From Lachnotalea sp. AF33-28 (GTDB lineage Bacteria; Bacillota; Clostridia; Lachnospirales; Lachnospiraceae), in NCBI RefSeq assembly GCF_003477885.1, contig NZ_QUEE01000002.1:124001-188000 (forward strand): 64,000 nt of DNA, written 5' to 3'. A program made the translations under genes and the position numbers. Shown one piece after another: positions 32,431-40,701 of this stretch. The notes under the pieces are model-generated. The model was not told the DNA's origin, searched no databases, and saw nothing but the letters and a program-made list of their open reading frames with translations. Every line of letters starts with the position of its first letter. Position 1 is the first letter of the stretch.

Positions 32431-33174
32431 TTAAAGAGGAGATGCCGGACGCATACAGGCAGCTTTGATCCATTCCATGCTGCGGCGGACATCGGACAGC
32501 CCATCAGGTACCGGATTGTCATTTTCCACGATCACCCATTCCGTGCCGATTTTTTCAGATGCTTTAAGAATGTCGGCGATATCGTTTTTTCCTTCTCCAA
32601 CTGCACAGGGGTGGCCGTTTTCATCGCCGTCTTTTAAGTGTACAAGGGCGATGTCTTTCGCATGCTCCAGCAGATACTGTGCGGGTGAGACACCGCTGTG
32701 GTATACCCAGTAGGTATCCGGCTCCAGCCGGGAAAACTGCTGGATGCGGTCGATGGGACGGATGCCGTCGGGCAGGGGCAGAAATTCATGGGAATGGTTA
32801 TGATAAGCCATTGTGATGCCGTGGGGCTCTGCTGCAGCCTTTGCCGCCTCCATCACGCGCTGAAGCCTCTCAAGGTCTGCTTCGCTGCCGGTGGGGGAGT
32901 AGGAGCAGGCAATAATTTTGGCGCCGTGGGCCAGAGTGTAGGAGATGATTTCCTCCAGATTGTTTTCCAGACGGTCCACACTTTCATGGGAAGAAACTGC
33001 GATCAGCCCGGACTCATCCAGCGCATCTTTAATCTCCTCCGGCGTCAGCCCGGCGTAGCCTGCAAACTCAACACCTTCATAGCCCATTCCTTTTACTTCT
33101 TTTAATACTTTTCTAAAATCCTCGCCGGAATGTATGCAATCCCGCACGGAATAAAGCTGCAATCCGATTTTCAT
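32431..33174 (-). CDS. Sugar phosphate isomerase/epimerase-like TIM barrel
   Basis: A 247-residue xylose-isomerase-like TIM barrel (COG1082). KIGLQLYSVRD is the first strand. YEGVEFAGYAG, ITMAYHNHSHEF and IALVHLKDGDENG carry likely metal ligands (Glu, His, Asp, Glu), and VIVENDNP ends the barrel. The start is ATG 33174, directly after AAAGGAGGG; the frame extends to 33201 but into a repeat. It is the last gene of a minus-strand operon with dehydrogenases, fitting a keto-sugar isomerase, epimerase or lyase role. Two copies of the two-hairpin repeat lie just before its ribosome-binding site. Confidence 0.87.
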   Translation of the reverse strand: MKIGLQLYSVRDCIHSGEDFRKVLKEVKGMGYEGVEFAGYAGLTPEEIKDALDESGLIAVSSHESVDRLENNLEEIISYTLAHGAKIIACSYSPTGSEADLERLQRVMEAAKAAAEPHGITMAYHNHSHEFLPLPDGIRPIDRIQQFSRLEPDTYWVYHSGVSPAQYLLEHAKDIALVHLKDGDENGHPCAVGEGKNDIADILKASEKIGTEWVIVENDNPVPDGLSDVRRSMEWIKAACMRPASPL

Positions 33175-33190
33175 CGTAAACCCTCCTTTT

Positions 33191-33300
33191 CCTGTCACCA
33201 ACCGCAGGTTGATGACCTACGCACACTTCAGTGTGCTTCCTCTTTACTGCTGTCACCAACCGCAGGTTGATGACCTGCGCACACCTCAGTGTGTTTCCTG
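33191..33300 (-). repeat. Two-hairpin repeat, two tandem copies
   Basis: On the minus strand two copies read AGGAA-CACACTGA-GTGTGCG followed by GGTCATCAACC-TGCG-GGTTGGTGACAG. Compared with the 57 kb copies, both arms of the large stem carry matching changes (AACC/GGTT for AGCC/GGCT), so pairing is kept. The copy nearest the gene abuts its AAAGGAGGG site. A further hairpin lies at 33306-33344. Confidence 0.85.
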
Positions 33301-33305
33301 TCACC

Positions 33306-33344
33306 AGCCGGAGACTGCTGATTATGCATAATCAGTCTCCGGCT
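33306..33344 (-). terminator. Hairpin downstream of dehydrogenase gene
   Basis: AGCCGGAGACTG (33306-33317) pairs with CAGTCTCCGGCT (33333-33344) around a second palindrome ATTATGCATAAT. It lacks a U-run on either strand. It may stabilise or separate transcripts between the two minus-strand genes. Confidence 0.4.
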
Positions 33345-33375
33345 CATTAATATTTTGATCTATGCACCTAACCCG

Positions 33376-34425
33376 TCACAGTCTGACAGAGATGCTGGCA
33401 TGGGTCCGCGCGGATTCAAAGACCGCGTCGATCACGCGCATGACGCGCAGTGCCTCTTCCGGTTTGACAATGAGCTCGGTCAGTCCCAGATCCGCGTCTC
33501 GGAAATTGCGGTAATAATCCCTGGCGTCACAGGCAACCTCCGGCAGCTCTATCTGCTCGATGGTTTCCTTGGGACGGGGAGCCATGGTACGTGTGGGGCC
33601 GGCCGCGGTGTATACGATGCCGGATTCCCAGTGCATCTCGCTGTTTTTTGCGCGGACAATCCTGCCGTCACAGCTGAAGCTGTCGATCTGCAGCGTTCCC
33701 GCATCTCCGGAGACATGCCAGCGGGGCAGATTAATAAAGGTGTAGGTATCCACCTCCACCAGGGCGGAGAGCCCGTTTTCAAAGCGCAGCAGCAGTTTGA
33801 AATTATCGTCGACCTCCGGGAATTTCACGGAGAGCAGGTGGGCGTAGACTTCCGTCACAGGGCTGTCGACCATCCACATGATCTGATCGATCAGATGTAC
33901 GCCCCAGTCCAGCAGCATGCCGCCCCCGGCTTCCTTTACACAGCGCCAGTCACCGGGTATGCCCTTGCTTCCCTGTACGCGGGATTCTATATAAAAGGGA
34001 GTACCCAGAGTGCCGGCCTCCACCGCTTTTTTAACGATCAGGAAATCGCGGTCCCAGCGTCGGTTCTGGTGTACGGTGAACTGGCGGCCGGTTTTGCGGC
34101 TCACTGCCAGCACTTCTATCAGCTCTTCGGCATTCATCATGACCGGCTTTTCACAGATGACATTCTTGCCGGCCTCCATGGCCTGTATGGAGAGTGATTT
34201 ATGAAAATTATTCGGCACCGCGATAATCACAGTGCGGATGGAAGGGTCTGCAAGAAGCTCTTCCAGGGTGTCGTATCCATGTATTCCCTTGCTTTTTGCC
34301 AGGGTGATTCTTTCCGGGTTGATATCATATACGCCTGCCAGATGAAATTCTTCCGGCAGTGTGAGCAGCTGTTCGGCATGATAAGCACCCATGCCGCCAT
34401 AGCCGATGATCGCTATTTCATACAT
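33376..34425 (-). CDS. Gfo/Idh/MocA family oxidoreductase
   Basis: A 349-residue NAD(P)-dependent sugar dehydrogenase. The N-terminal Rossmann domain has AIIGYGGMGAYHAEQL, VIIAVPNNFH and the catalytic-lysine motif CEKPVM at about 92-97. The C-terminal beta-sheet substrate domain includes GGGMLLDWGVHLIDQ, supplying the Asp and His that usually complete the active site. Expected chemistry is oxidation of a sugar hydroxyl to a ketone. It is one of two such enzymes in the operon, alternating with TIM-barrel isomerases. Substrate unknown. Confidence 0.92.
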   Translation of the reverse strand: MYEIAIIGYGGMGAYHAEQLLTLPEEFHLAGVYDINPERITLAKSKGIHGYDTLEELLADPSIRTVIIAVPNNFHKSLSIQAMEAGKNVICEKPVMMNAEELIEVLAVSRKTGRQFTVHQNRRWDRDFLIVKKAVEAGTLGTPFYIESRVQGSKGIPGDWRCVKEAGGGMLLDWGVHLIDQIMWMVDSPVTEVYAHLLSVKFPEVDDNFKLLLRFENGLSALVEVDTYTFINLPRWHVSGDAGTLQIDSFSCDGRIVRAKNSEMHWESGIVYTAAGPTRTMAPRPKETIEQIELPEVACDARDYYRNFRDADLGLTELIVKPEEALRVMRVIDAVFESARTHASISVRL

Positions 34426-34464
34426 TGCGTTTTCTCCAGTCCATATTTTGATGCGGTTATGGGT

Positions 34465-35433
34465 TCAGGCCCAGTACATATCCCCCTCGCGGGATTCAAA
34501 AATGATTGTGCGCTTCAGCACTTCGATCGCTTTCTCCAGCCCCTCGCGCGTGCTCATCAGGCCGTCTTCATGTTCGATGGAGATCACGCCGTCATAGCCG
34601 ACCTTGCGCAGTTCACTGAAGATTGCGCGCCAGGTATCCTCGCCATGCCCATATCCCACGGTGCGAAATACCCAGGGACGATCTTCAATCCTGTCAAAGG
34701 ACGGCGTATCCAGCACACCGTTTACCGCGGTATTGTAAGCATCAATGGCCGTATCCTTGGCATGAAAATGGTAGATGGCCCCCTTCAGGGCGCGGATGGC
34801 CGCGAGGATATCGATGCCCTGCCAGAACAGATGGGAGGGATCCAGATTCGCACCGATCACCGGCCCAACTGCTTCGCGCAGGCGCAGCAGTGTGGAAGGG
34901 TTATAAACACAGAAACCGGGATGAAGTTCGAAAGCGATTTGATTCACGTTGTGTGCCTGGGCGAACGCGGCTTCTTTTTTCCAATAGGGAATCAGCTTTT
35001 CGTTCCACTGCCAGTCGCGGATTTTCTGGAAATCCGGCGGCCAGCTGGCGATGGACCAGTTAGGGTATTGGGAATTTTCGCAGTCTCCCGGGCAGCCTGA
35101 GAAACCTACCACCGTATTTACCCCGATCTTTTCCGCCAGACAGATAGCGGCTTCGAACTGTTCATGATAAGCGGAGGCAATCTCCCTGTTCGGATGGACA
35201 GGGTTTCCGTGGCAGGCCAGGGCGGCGATATCCAGCCCGTATTTATCGATGGTTTCCATGAACTGGTCGATCAGCTCGGGATGCTCCATAAACTTGACGG
35301 CATCCGCGTGAGCGGTGCCGGGGGTGCCTCCGCAGCCGATCTCCACCTGCTGCACTCCCAGGCTTTTTAAATATGCCAGTGTTTCGTCGAGGGAGAGATC
35401 CCCCAGAAGAACGGTTAAAACGCCTAATTTCAT
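34465..35433 (-). CDS. Sugar phosphate isomerase/epimerase-like TIM barrel
   Basis: A 322-residue COG1082 barrel. KLGVLTVLLGDLSLDETL and VQQVEIGCGG begin it. IAFELHPGFCVYN, GANLDPSHLFW, IYHFHAKDT and ISIEHEDGLMS hold the Glu, Asp/His, His and Glu that normally bind the divalent metal. It is longer than the barrel at 32431. Relatives act on inositols, keto-sugars or glycoside intermediates together with MocA dehydrogenases. It sits between the two dehydrogenase genes on the same strand. Confidence 0.9.
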   Translation of the reverse strand: MKLGVLTVLLGDLSLDETLAYLKSLGVQQVEIGCGGTPGTAHADAVKFMEHPELIDQFMETIDKYGLDIAALACHGNPVHPNREIASAYHEQFEAAICLAEKIGVNTVVGFSGCPGDCENSQYPNWSIASWPPDFQKIRDWQWNEKLIPYWKKEAAFAQAHNVNQIAFELHPGFCVYNPSTLLRLREAVGPVIGANLDPSHLFWQGIDILAAIRALKGAIYHFHAKDTAIDAYNTAVNGVLDTPSFDRIEDRPWVFRTVGYGHGEDTWRAIFSELRKVGYDGVISIEHEDGLMSTREGLEKAIEVLKRTIIFESREGDMYWA

Positions 35434-35491
35434 AGTATGTGTTCGGGAACCCGCGTCTTATTTGCAGGTTCCCCGCTCCTTTCCTTTGGCA

Positions 35492-36592
35492 TTAATCGAA
35501 ATAAACGGCTTTGCCGGTACGCGCGCTCTCGTAGATGGCATCCAGTATCTGCGTCACCACAAAGGCCTGCTCTGGTTTCACTACCAGCTCGCCCTTGCCC
35601 TGTACAGCATCCAGCCAGACATTGCATTCGAAATCTTCGGCAGACATCACGGACGCACCTTCAAAGAATGCGACACCCTGAGGTGTGGCTGTCTCGGGTT
35701 TGGTCACGGTCTGCTTGTCATATACGATATGGTTGATGCGCAGGCCGTCTTTCATATCGGCGCCGGCCTTTGTGCCGCAGAGCATGGTCATGGCTTCGCC
35801 GACATCCAGCGTATTGAGCGCCCAGGAAGCGTCGATCGTGATAACGGCGCCGTTTTTCATCGTTACAAAACCGAAAGCGGAGTCTTCTACCTGATAATCC
35901 TCATTGTCCCAGGGGGAGAAACCGTTGCCCTGTTCGCCGGGCTTTAACAGGCGGCCAAGCTTTTCAAAGCTTGCGCCCATAACGCTTTGCGGCTCGTAAT
36001 TATTCATCATCCAGAGCGTCAGATCCAGAGAATGGGTCCCTATGTCGATCAGCGGTCCGCCGCCCTGCAGCGCTTTATTAGGGAATACACCCCAGGTGGG
36101 AACGCCGCGGCGGCGGATGGCCTGTGCTCTCGCGTAGTAGATCTCACCCAGTTCGCCGGCCTCACACATGTGCTTTAACACCTGGCTGTCCTGGCGGTAG
36201 CGGTTCTGGTAGCCGATGGTCAAAAGCTTCTGGCTTTTGTCCCTGGCTTCCAGCATTTTTTTTGCATCTGCAGGGGTTGCTGCCATGGGCTTTTCACACA
36301 TAACATGCTTTCCGGCTTCCAATGCGGCCACAGTCAGCTCACAGTGGGAGATGTTGGGGGTCAGCACATGTACTACTTCGATGCTCTCATCTTTTAACAG
36401 TTCGCGGTAATCAGTATAGACGTCCGCATTTTCCGTACCGTATTTTTCAGCGGCTTTTTTTGCACGCTCGGGGATCAGGTCACAGAATGCCACGATATCC
36501 ACGCGGTTTTTCTGATGGGAGAGGGCGGGGAGATGCTTGGCATTTGCGATCCCGCCGCAGCCGATAATTCCTACTTTAATTTTGTCACTCAT
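35492..36592 (-). CDS. Gfo/Idh/MocA family oxidoreductase
   Basis: A 366-residue dehydrogenase with the dinucleotide motif VGIIGCGGIANAKHLPAL, VVHVLTPNISH and CEKPMAATPADA (catalytic lysine near residue 100). The substrate domain has GGGPLIDIGTHSLDLTLWMM, with the Asp/His pair. The two MocA proteins of this operon are only distantly alike, so they probably catalyse different steps. GAAAGGAG precedes ATG 36592 and is itself preceded by a copy of the two-hairpin repeat. Confidence 0.93.
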   Translation of the reverse strand: MSDKIKVGIIGCGGIANAKHLPALSHQKNRVDIVAFCDLIPERAKKAAEKYGTENADVYTDYRELLKDESIEVVHVLTPNISHCELTVAALEAGKHVMCEKPMAATPADAKKMLEARDKSQKLLTIGYQNRYRQDSQVLKHMCEAGELGEIYYARAQAIRRRGVPTWGVFPNKALQGGGPLIDIGTHSLDLTLWMMNNYEPQSVMGASFEKLGRLLKPGEQGNGFSPWDNEDYQVEDSAFGFVTMKNGAVITIDASWALNTLDVGEAMTMLCGTKAGADMKDGLRINHIVYDKQTVTKPETATPQGVAFFEGASVMSAEDFECNVWLDAVQGKGELVVKPEQAFVVTQILDAIYESARTGKAVYFD

Positions 36593-36610
36593 GATGATTC
36601 TCCTTTCTTA

Positions 36611-36685
36611 TTTCACCAGCTAAGGCTGATGAGCGCACACATCAGTGTGCTTCCTCTTTATGCCACCGGCCGAAAGCTGATGGTA
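36611..36685 (-). repeat. Two-hairpin repeat, one copy plus an extra large hairpin
   Basis: On the minus strand, AGGAAGCACACTGATGTGTGCG is followed by CTCATCAGCC-TTA-GCTGGTGA, then immediately by the AAGGAG site of the dehydrogenase gene. A second partial copy (CCATCAGC-TTTCG-GCCGGTGG) lies at about 36662-36683. Same orientation relative to the gene as all other copies. Confidence 0.82.
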
Positions 36686-36716
36686 TAGGCGCATAGTACA
36701 GACACACAACCACTGT

Positions 36717-37439
36717 TTAAAGGATTGAATCCACCCTGCCCTGCTTCGGTACAGGCCCGTCTACCGGTGCTGCCCAGCGGACCGCGTTGCAGATCACCTT
36801 CTGGATATCCGGGTTATAGTAGGTGGGGAAGGTCTCGTGACCCGGCTGGAAATAGAATATGCGTCCCCGTCCCCGGTGATAGCAGCAGCCGCTTCTGAAT
36901 ACCTCGCCTCCGGAAAACCAGCTGATAAACACAAGTTCGTCCGGACGGGGTATTTCAAAACGCTCGCCATAAGTCTCTTCTTCCTCCAGCATGATGTGCT
37001 CTCCCAGACCTTCGGCAATCGGATGGCCCGGCTCGATCGTCCAGAGAATCTCCCGGTCGCCGGATTCACGCCACTTCAGATTGAACGTATTGGTGCCGCA
37101 CAGCCTGCAGAATATTTTGGAGGCGTGGGCGGAATGAAGAAGTATCAGCCCCATCCCATTCTGAACGCGGTCATAGACCCTGCTTACAATCGAATCGTCC
37201 ACCCGGTCATGGGCCATATGGCCCCACCAGACGAGCACGTCGGTGCTGTCTAAAACCTCTTCCGTCAGACCGTGTTCCGGCATTTCCAGCGTAGCTGTTT
37301 TGACAGACATTCCTGCCTTCTGCAGGAAACCGGCGATGCAGCCATGTATCCCATCCGGGTATACTGCCGCCACTGCAGGGTCCAGCTTTTCATGGAGATA
37401 CTCATTCCATACTGTGACACGGATATTTTTTGTTTCCAT
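36717..37439 (-). CDS. ThuA-like domain protein
   Basis: A 240-residue class I glutamine-amidotransferase-like protein of the ThuA group. It has IRVTVWNEYLHE, VLWWGHMAHD (as VLVWWGHMAHDRV), GMGLILLHSAHASKIF and GRIFYFQPGHETFPTYY, all typical. ThuA proteins occur with MocA dehydrogenases in trehalose and related keto-sugar pathways, though their exact reaction is not settled. ATG 37439 is chosen since AAAGGAG lies ten bases upstream; ATG 37460 is before that site. It is the first gene of the minus-strand operon, divergent from the AraC regulator. Confidence 0.88.
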   Translation of the reverse strand: METKNIRVTVWNEYLHEKLDPAVAAVYPDGIHGCIAGFLQKAGMSVKTATLEMPEHGLTEEVLDSTDVLVWWGHMAHDRVDDSIVSRVYDRVQNGMGLILLHSAHASKIFCRLCGTNTFNLKWRESGDREILWTIEPGHPIAEGLGEHIMLEEEETYGERFEIPRPDELVFISWFSGGEVFRSGCCYHRGRGRIFYFQPGHETFPTYYNPDIQKVICNAVRWAAPVDGPVPKQGRVDSIL

Positions 37440-37617
37440 ATATGCGCTGCTCCTTTGCAAAATTGGTTATTGAGGTTTCCTTCTACTGCGATTATAATAA
37501 AGTCAGTTGGCTTTGTCTTGCCAGTTTACGTTTCTTTAGTGACAAATATTACTGTGTTGACGGCAGCCGGGACGCGGCTATGCCATGCGTCCCCAGAGTG
37601 CTTGACGGGGGTATGAT

Positions 37618-38556
37618 TTGCAGGGATATTATGAATATTCAAGGGACAATTACCGTGTGCCTTCCTGCTGGAAGGCGGTCGACAATGCGTGCGCACCGCA
37701 TTTTCACAGCAGCATAGAGCTATTATATGTGACAAAAGGAGAGATCCATGTAGCGTTAAACGGCTGGCCGACGAAGGTGGAGGAAGGATGTTTTTTAATC
37801 TCGCCCAGCTATGCGGTGCATTATTATCAGACGGAAGGCCATTCCAGCGCGTATGTGCTGACGGTTCCCCTGGAGGTGATTCCCTCCTATAAGGCGCTGC
37901 TGGCCAAAAAAACGTTTACGGACTGCTGCAGCCGTGACCATTCAGACGGGGAGATCCTGCACTGCCTGGAACGGCTTTGCAGCCTGACCTCGGATACGGA
38001 AAAGATGGAATCGCTTTCGGGCAGAAATACGGTCAAGGGATATATCTATGTGCTGCTTGGACATGTGATCGAAGAGACCGGCCTGCGGGATTTTACGGAG
38101 AGCCCCAACGCGTCCCTGGCCAGGGATATCCTTTCGTATCTGCAGGAAAATTACCAGAAGGAAATCACGCTGGATTCGCTGGCGCAGACCTTCGGTTACA
38201 GCAAAAGCCGGTTTTCCCATCTCTTTCACCGGTATTTTGGTAGCGGCATATCGGAATATGTCAATGACCTGCGCTGCCGGTCTGCGGTGGAAGCCATCAC
38301 CGGTCAGGAGCTGTCGATGGTGGATATCGCGATGAGTGTCGGGTTCGAGAGCACGCGCACCTTTTACCGGGCTTTTAAGCGCTGCTATGGGATGACTCCG
38401 TCCGAGTATGCCAGCCGGCATATGGTAGGGGCGGCTGCTGATGCAGCCAAGAAAGAGGCCAGGGAAAAGGAAGAGGAAAAAAGCATGGAGGCCTGTATGC
38501 CGGATCCCTGTCAGCAGATGCAGAATATATGCCGGCAGGTTCTGCAGAATCCGTGA
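37618..38556 (+). CDS. AraC family regulator of the divergent catabolic operon
   Basis: A 312-residue AraC/XylS activator. The N-terminal cupin-like sensor (HFHSSIELLYVTKGEI, about 28-43) would bind a sugar-like ligand. The C-terminal double helix-turn-helix spans about 165-265 (LAQTFGYSKSRFSHLFHRYFG and IAMSVGFESTRTFYRAFKR), followed by a charged tail. TTG 37618 is used with ACGGGGG upstream. It is transcribed away from the ThuA-MocA-isomerase operon, so the 180-bp gap is the likely control region. The regulator is intact. Confidence 0.9.
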   Translation: MQGYYEYSRDNYRVPSCWKAVDNACAPHFHSSIELLYVTKGEIHVALNGWPTKVEEGCFLISPSYAVHYYQTEGHSSAYVLTVPLEVIPSYKALLAKKTFTDCCSRDHSDGEILHCLERLCSLTSDTEKMESLSGRNTVKGYIYVLLGHVIEETGLRDFTESPNASLARDILSYLQENYQKEITLDSLAQTFGYSKSRFSHLFHRYFGSGISEYVNDLRCRSAVEAITGQELSMVDIAMSVGFESTRTFYRAFKRCYGMTPSEYASRHMVGAAADAAKKEAREKEEEKSMEACMPDPCQQMQNICRQVLQNP

Positions 38557-38570
38557 GCATATTCTGCCCT

Positions 38571-38612
38571 GTCATTCGCGGTAGGTTTACGACAGCCGTG
38601 AATAGTAACATA
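38571..38612. repeat. Palindromic repeat half-copy, GTTRCT family
   Basis: GACAGCCGTGAATAGTAACATAAG (38591 onward, in outline) matches the right arm of the 6530-6590 element, and the preceding GCCCTGTCATTCGCG matches the copy at 47131. It lies after the AraC gene, in a gap of about 370 bp that also holds a terminator and the next promoter. Confidence 0.45.
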
Positions 38613-38660
38613 AGATTTATTAGGTAGGTACTGAAACGGTTGACAAAAGAAAATGCATAG

Positions 38661-38713
38661 AGAGACTGCACCGGCAGACGAGAAGTTTCGAATTGCCGAT
38701 GCGGTCTCTTTTT
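38661..38713 (+). terminator. Rho-independent terminator
   Basis: AGAGACTGCACCGGCA (38661-38676) pairs with TGCCGATGCGGTCTCT (38694-38709) with one mismatch, followed by TTTT. It ends the AraC transcript about 100 bp after the stop codon. Confidence 0.78.
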
Positions 38714-38789
38714 ACGTCTGCAAGAACGAATAGCAGTCGAATGAGCTGTATATCTCCTGCAGCTTATACCCCAAAATCCGCAGCTTAGG

Positions 38790-38828
38790 GCGGCCGGCAT
38801 TGCATATCCTGCAGCCGGCCGCTATACT
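38790..38828 (+). promoter_or_regulatory. Promoter of LytTR operon with overlapping palindrome
   Basis: TTGCAT (38800-38805), 17 bp, TATACT (38823-38828). A perfect GC-rich palindrome, GCGGCCGGC (38790-38798) and GCCGGCCGC (38814-38822), brackets the -35 and abuts the -10. It is a good operator candidate; it could also form a hairpin. Confidence 0.55.
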
Positions 38829-38924
38829 ATGTTTCATAGAACAGTACATACTATGATACAAAATGCTCCGCAAGGATCATACTTATTTCAGCTTTATCAA
38901 TCAAGGCAGCGAGGAGTCTTTCCT

Positions 38925-39365
38925 ATGAAGATTACAATTCAAACGGATGAAACACAAACAGAGATCGCCGTAGATATCCGGTGTCCGGGGCTTACACCGG
39001 AACTGGAAAAGGTGATCTCCCTGCTTAGGACACTGGATATGAAGCTTACCGGGCAGAAAGAACGCAGCACCTATATACTGGATGTATCCCAGGTGCTGTA
39101 TATTGATTCGGCGGATAAAAAAACATTCCTCTATACTGAGAATGAGGTCTATGAGTCGGACCTTAGGCTGTACGAACTGGAAGAACAGCTGGCCAGAGCG
39201 GATTTTATCCGGGCGGGCAAATCCAGCATCGTAAACCTTAGGCGGATCATGTCCTTGAGGTCGGAAATAGACGGACGGATCCGCGTCACAATGTCAAACG
39301 GAGAAAAGCTGGTGGTATCCAGGCAGTACGCAGGGATCCTGAAACAGAGGCTGGGGGTGAAATGA
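38925..39365 (+). CDS. LytTR-domain DNA-binding regulator
   Basis: A 146-residue regulator. The N-terminal 45 residues precede a complete LytTR domain (about 48-146: YILDVSQVLYIDSADKKTFLYT, FIRAGKSSIVNLRRI, VVSRQYAGILKQRL). It lacks a receiver domain, so it is not a classical response regulator. ATG 38925 follows GAGGAG. It overlaps the DUF3021 gene by four bases (ATGA). LytTR-DUF3021 pairs beside an ABC exporter are frequent in Firmicutes, and the membrane partner may control the regulator. Confidence 0.9.
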   Translation: MKITIQTDETQTEIAVDIRCPGLTPELEKVISLLRTLDMKLTGQKERSTYILDVSQVLYIDSADKKTFLYTENEVYESDLRLYELEEQLARADFIRAGKSSIVNLRRIMSLRSEIDGRIRVTMSNGEKLVVSRQYAGILKQRLGVK

Positions 39366-39859
39366 TGGAAGAAAAGAAAAATATTTTCAGTTTTATCGGA
39401 GAAGCGTTCTGTACGTATTCGATTGCAGTCATAATTCTAACCATAACGGCTGCGGTGACAGGCGATGAGGCGGGAGAAATCTCCACACTGTTTCGGTTGG
39501 GGAGCCAGGGGATTCCTCTAAGCGCGTTGGTACAGTTTCTGGCGGTGGCCTTTCTGACGACGGGGCTGCGCTATCTGTTCAGCATGGATTGGATGGTAAA
39601 AAGGGTTCCCCCACTGCTTCGGGTGCTGTTCATGTGTGTGTTGATCGTGGCGTGCATCGTCCTTTTTACAAATCTGTTCGGATGGTTTCCGGCGGATATG
39701 TGGGAGCCCTGGGCAGCATTTGCAGCCTGCTTTCTGCTGTGTTTTGCGGGAGGAACCGTCACAATGATTGTTAAGACCAGGCTGGAAAACCGTCAGATGG
39801 CGGAGGGACTTAGAAGGCTGAAGGAAAGCATGGGAAAGGAAGAGAAGGATGAAGTCTGA
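39362..39859 (+). CDS. DUF3021 family membrane protein
   Basis: A 165-residue protein with four membrane helices (about 18-35, 48-68, 82-104, 116-138) and a charged cytoplasmic tail. It matches the DUF3021 proteins that accompany LytTR regulators. Translation is coupled to both neighbours: a 4-bp overlap upstream and an 11-bp overlap with the ATPase gene downstream. Proposed in related systems to keep the regulator inactive at the membrane; here that is inference. Confidence 0.85.
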   Translation: MMEEKKNIFSFIGEAFCTYSIAVIILTITAAVTGDEAGEISTLFRLGSQGIPLSALVQFLAVAFLTTGLRYLFSMDWMVKRVPPLLRVLFMCVLIVACIVLFTNLFGWFPADMWEPWAAFAACFLLCFAGGTVTMIVKTRLENRQMAEGLRRLKESMGKEEKDEV

Positions 39860-40700
39860 ATGCATAAGAGTTAGAAACCTGTTCCGCGGATTTAACGGAA
39901 AAAACGTGCTTGACGGAATTGATCTGGACGTGGCGGGCGGAGAAATCTTCGGCCTGCTGGGACCCTCAGGCGCCGGAAAGACGACGCTGATACGCATCCT
40001 GACCGGTCAGCTCAAAGCCGACAGCGGGGAAGCGCTGATATGGGGAAAACGTTCGGATAAACTGGAAGAGGCAGATTACCGGAGAATCGGTGCGGTGATG
40101 GATGCTGCCGGCTTGTATGATCGGCTCAGCTGCTATGATAACCTGCTGCTTTTTACCAGGATCTATGGGCTTAAGCCGGACCGGATTGCTGAGGCGCTTG
40201 AGACGGTGGGGCTGGCGGACGCTGCGAAAAAACCGGCCGGCCGGCTTTCTAAGGGAATGAGACAGCGCCTGGTATTAGCCAGGGCGGTACTGCATGAACC
40301 GGATCTGCTGTTTCTGGACGAACCTACAAGCGGTCTGGACCCAAAAACTGCTGCGGCAATATGGGATCTGATCAGCCGGAGCCAGCAGAAAGGCGCGGCC
40401 GTATTTCTGACCACCCATAACATGGAAGAGGCATACCGGCTCTGCGGTCACATCGCGCTGCTGGATCGGGGAAAGATTATTGAATATGGCGTGCCGGAGG
40501 AGATATGCAGGAAATATGACAGTAATCACAGCATTTCAGTCCTGCTTAAAAGCGGGGAGCAGGTGATTGTACCCAATATGAAGGCGAGTGCCGGACAGAT
40601 TCGGAGCTATTTCGAGGCGGAGCAGATCGTATCCATCCATTCCCAGGAGCCGGATCTGGAGAATGTATTTATCCAACTCACAGGAAGGAGGCTGGACTGA
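39849..40700 (+). CDS. ABC transporter ATP-binding protein
   Basis: A 283-residue ATPase. Walker A is GPSGAGKTTL at about 38-47, the signature is LSKGMRQRLVLARA, Walker B is LLFLDEPTSGLD, and the switch histidine is in TTHNMEEA. The C-terminal 60 residues resemble the extension of antibiotic or Na+ export ATPases. It pairs with the permease 2 bp downstream, making a type V (ABC-2) exporter. Regulated together with LytTR. Substrate unknown. Confidence 0.93.
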   Translation: MKSECIRVRNLFRGFNGKNVLDGIDLDVAGGEIFGLLGPSGAGKTTLIRILTGQLKADSGEALIWGKRSDKLEEADYRRIGAVMDAAGLYDRLSCYDNLLLFTRIYGLKPDRIAEALETVGLADAAKKPAGRLSKGMRQRLVLARAVLHEPDLLFLDEPTSGLDPKTAAAIWDLISRSQQKGAAVFLTTHNMEEAYRLCGHIALLDRGKIIEYGVPEEICRKYDSNHSISVLLKSGEQVIVPNMKASAGQIRSYFEAEQIVSIHSQEPDLENVFIQLTGRRLD

Positions 40701-40701
40701 T

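Noticed and set aside
33355..35100. Long plus-strand frames opposite the dehydrogenase/isomerase operon
   Set aside because: Long only because of codon bias in the opposite genes; their translations show no domain and the minus-strand products are clear enzymes.
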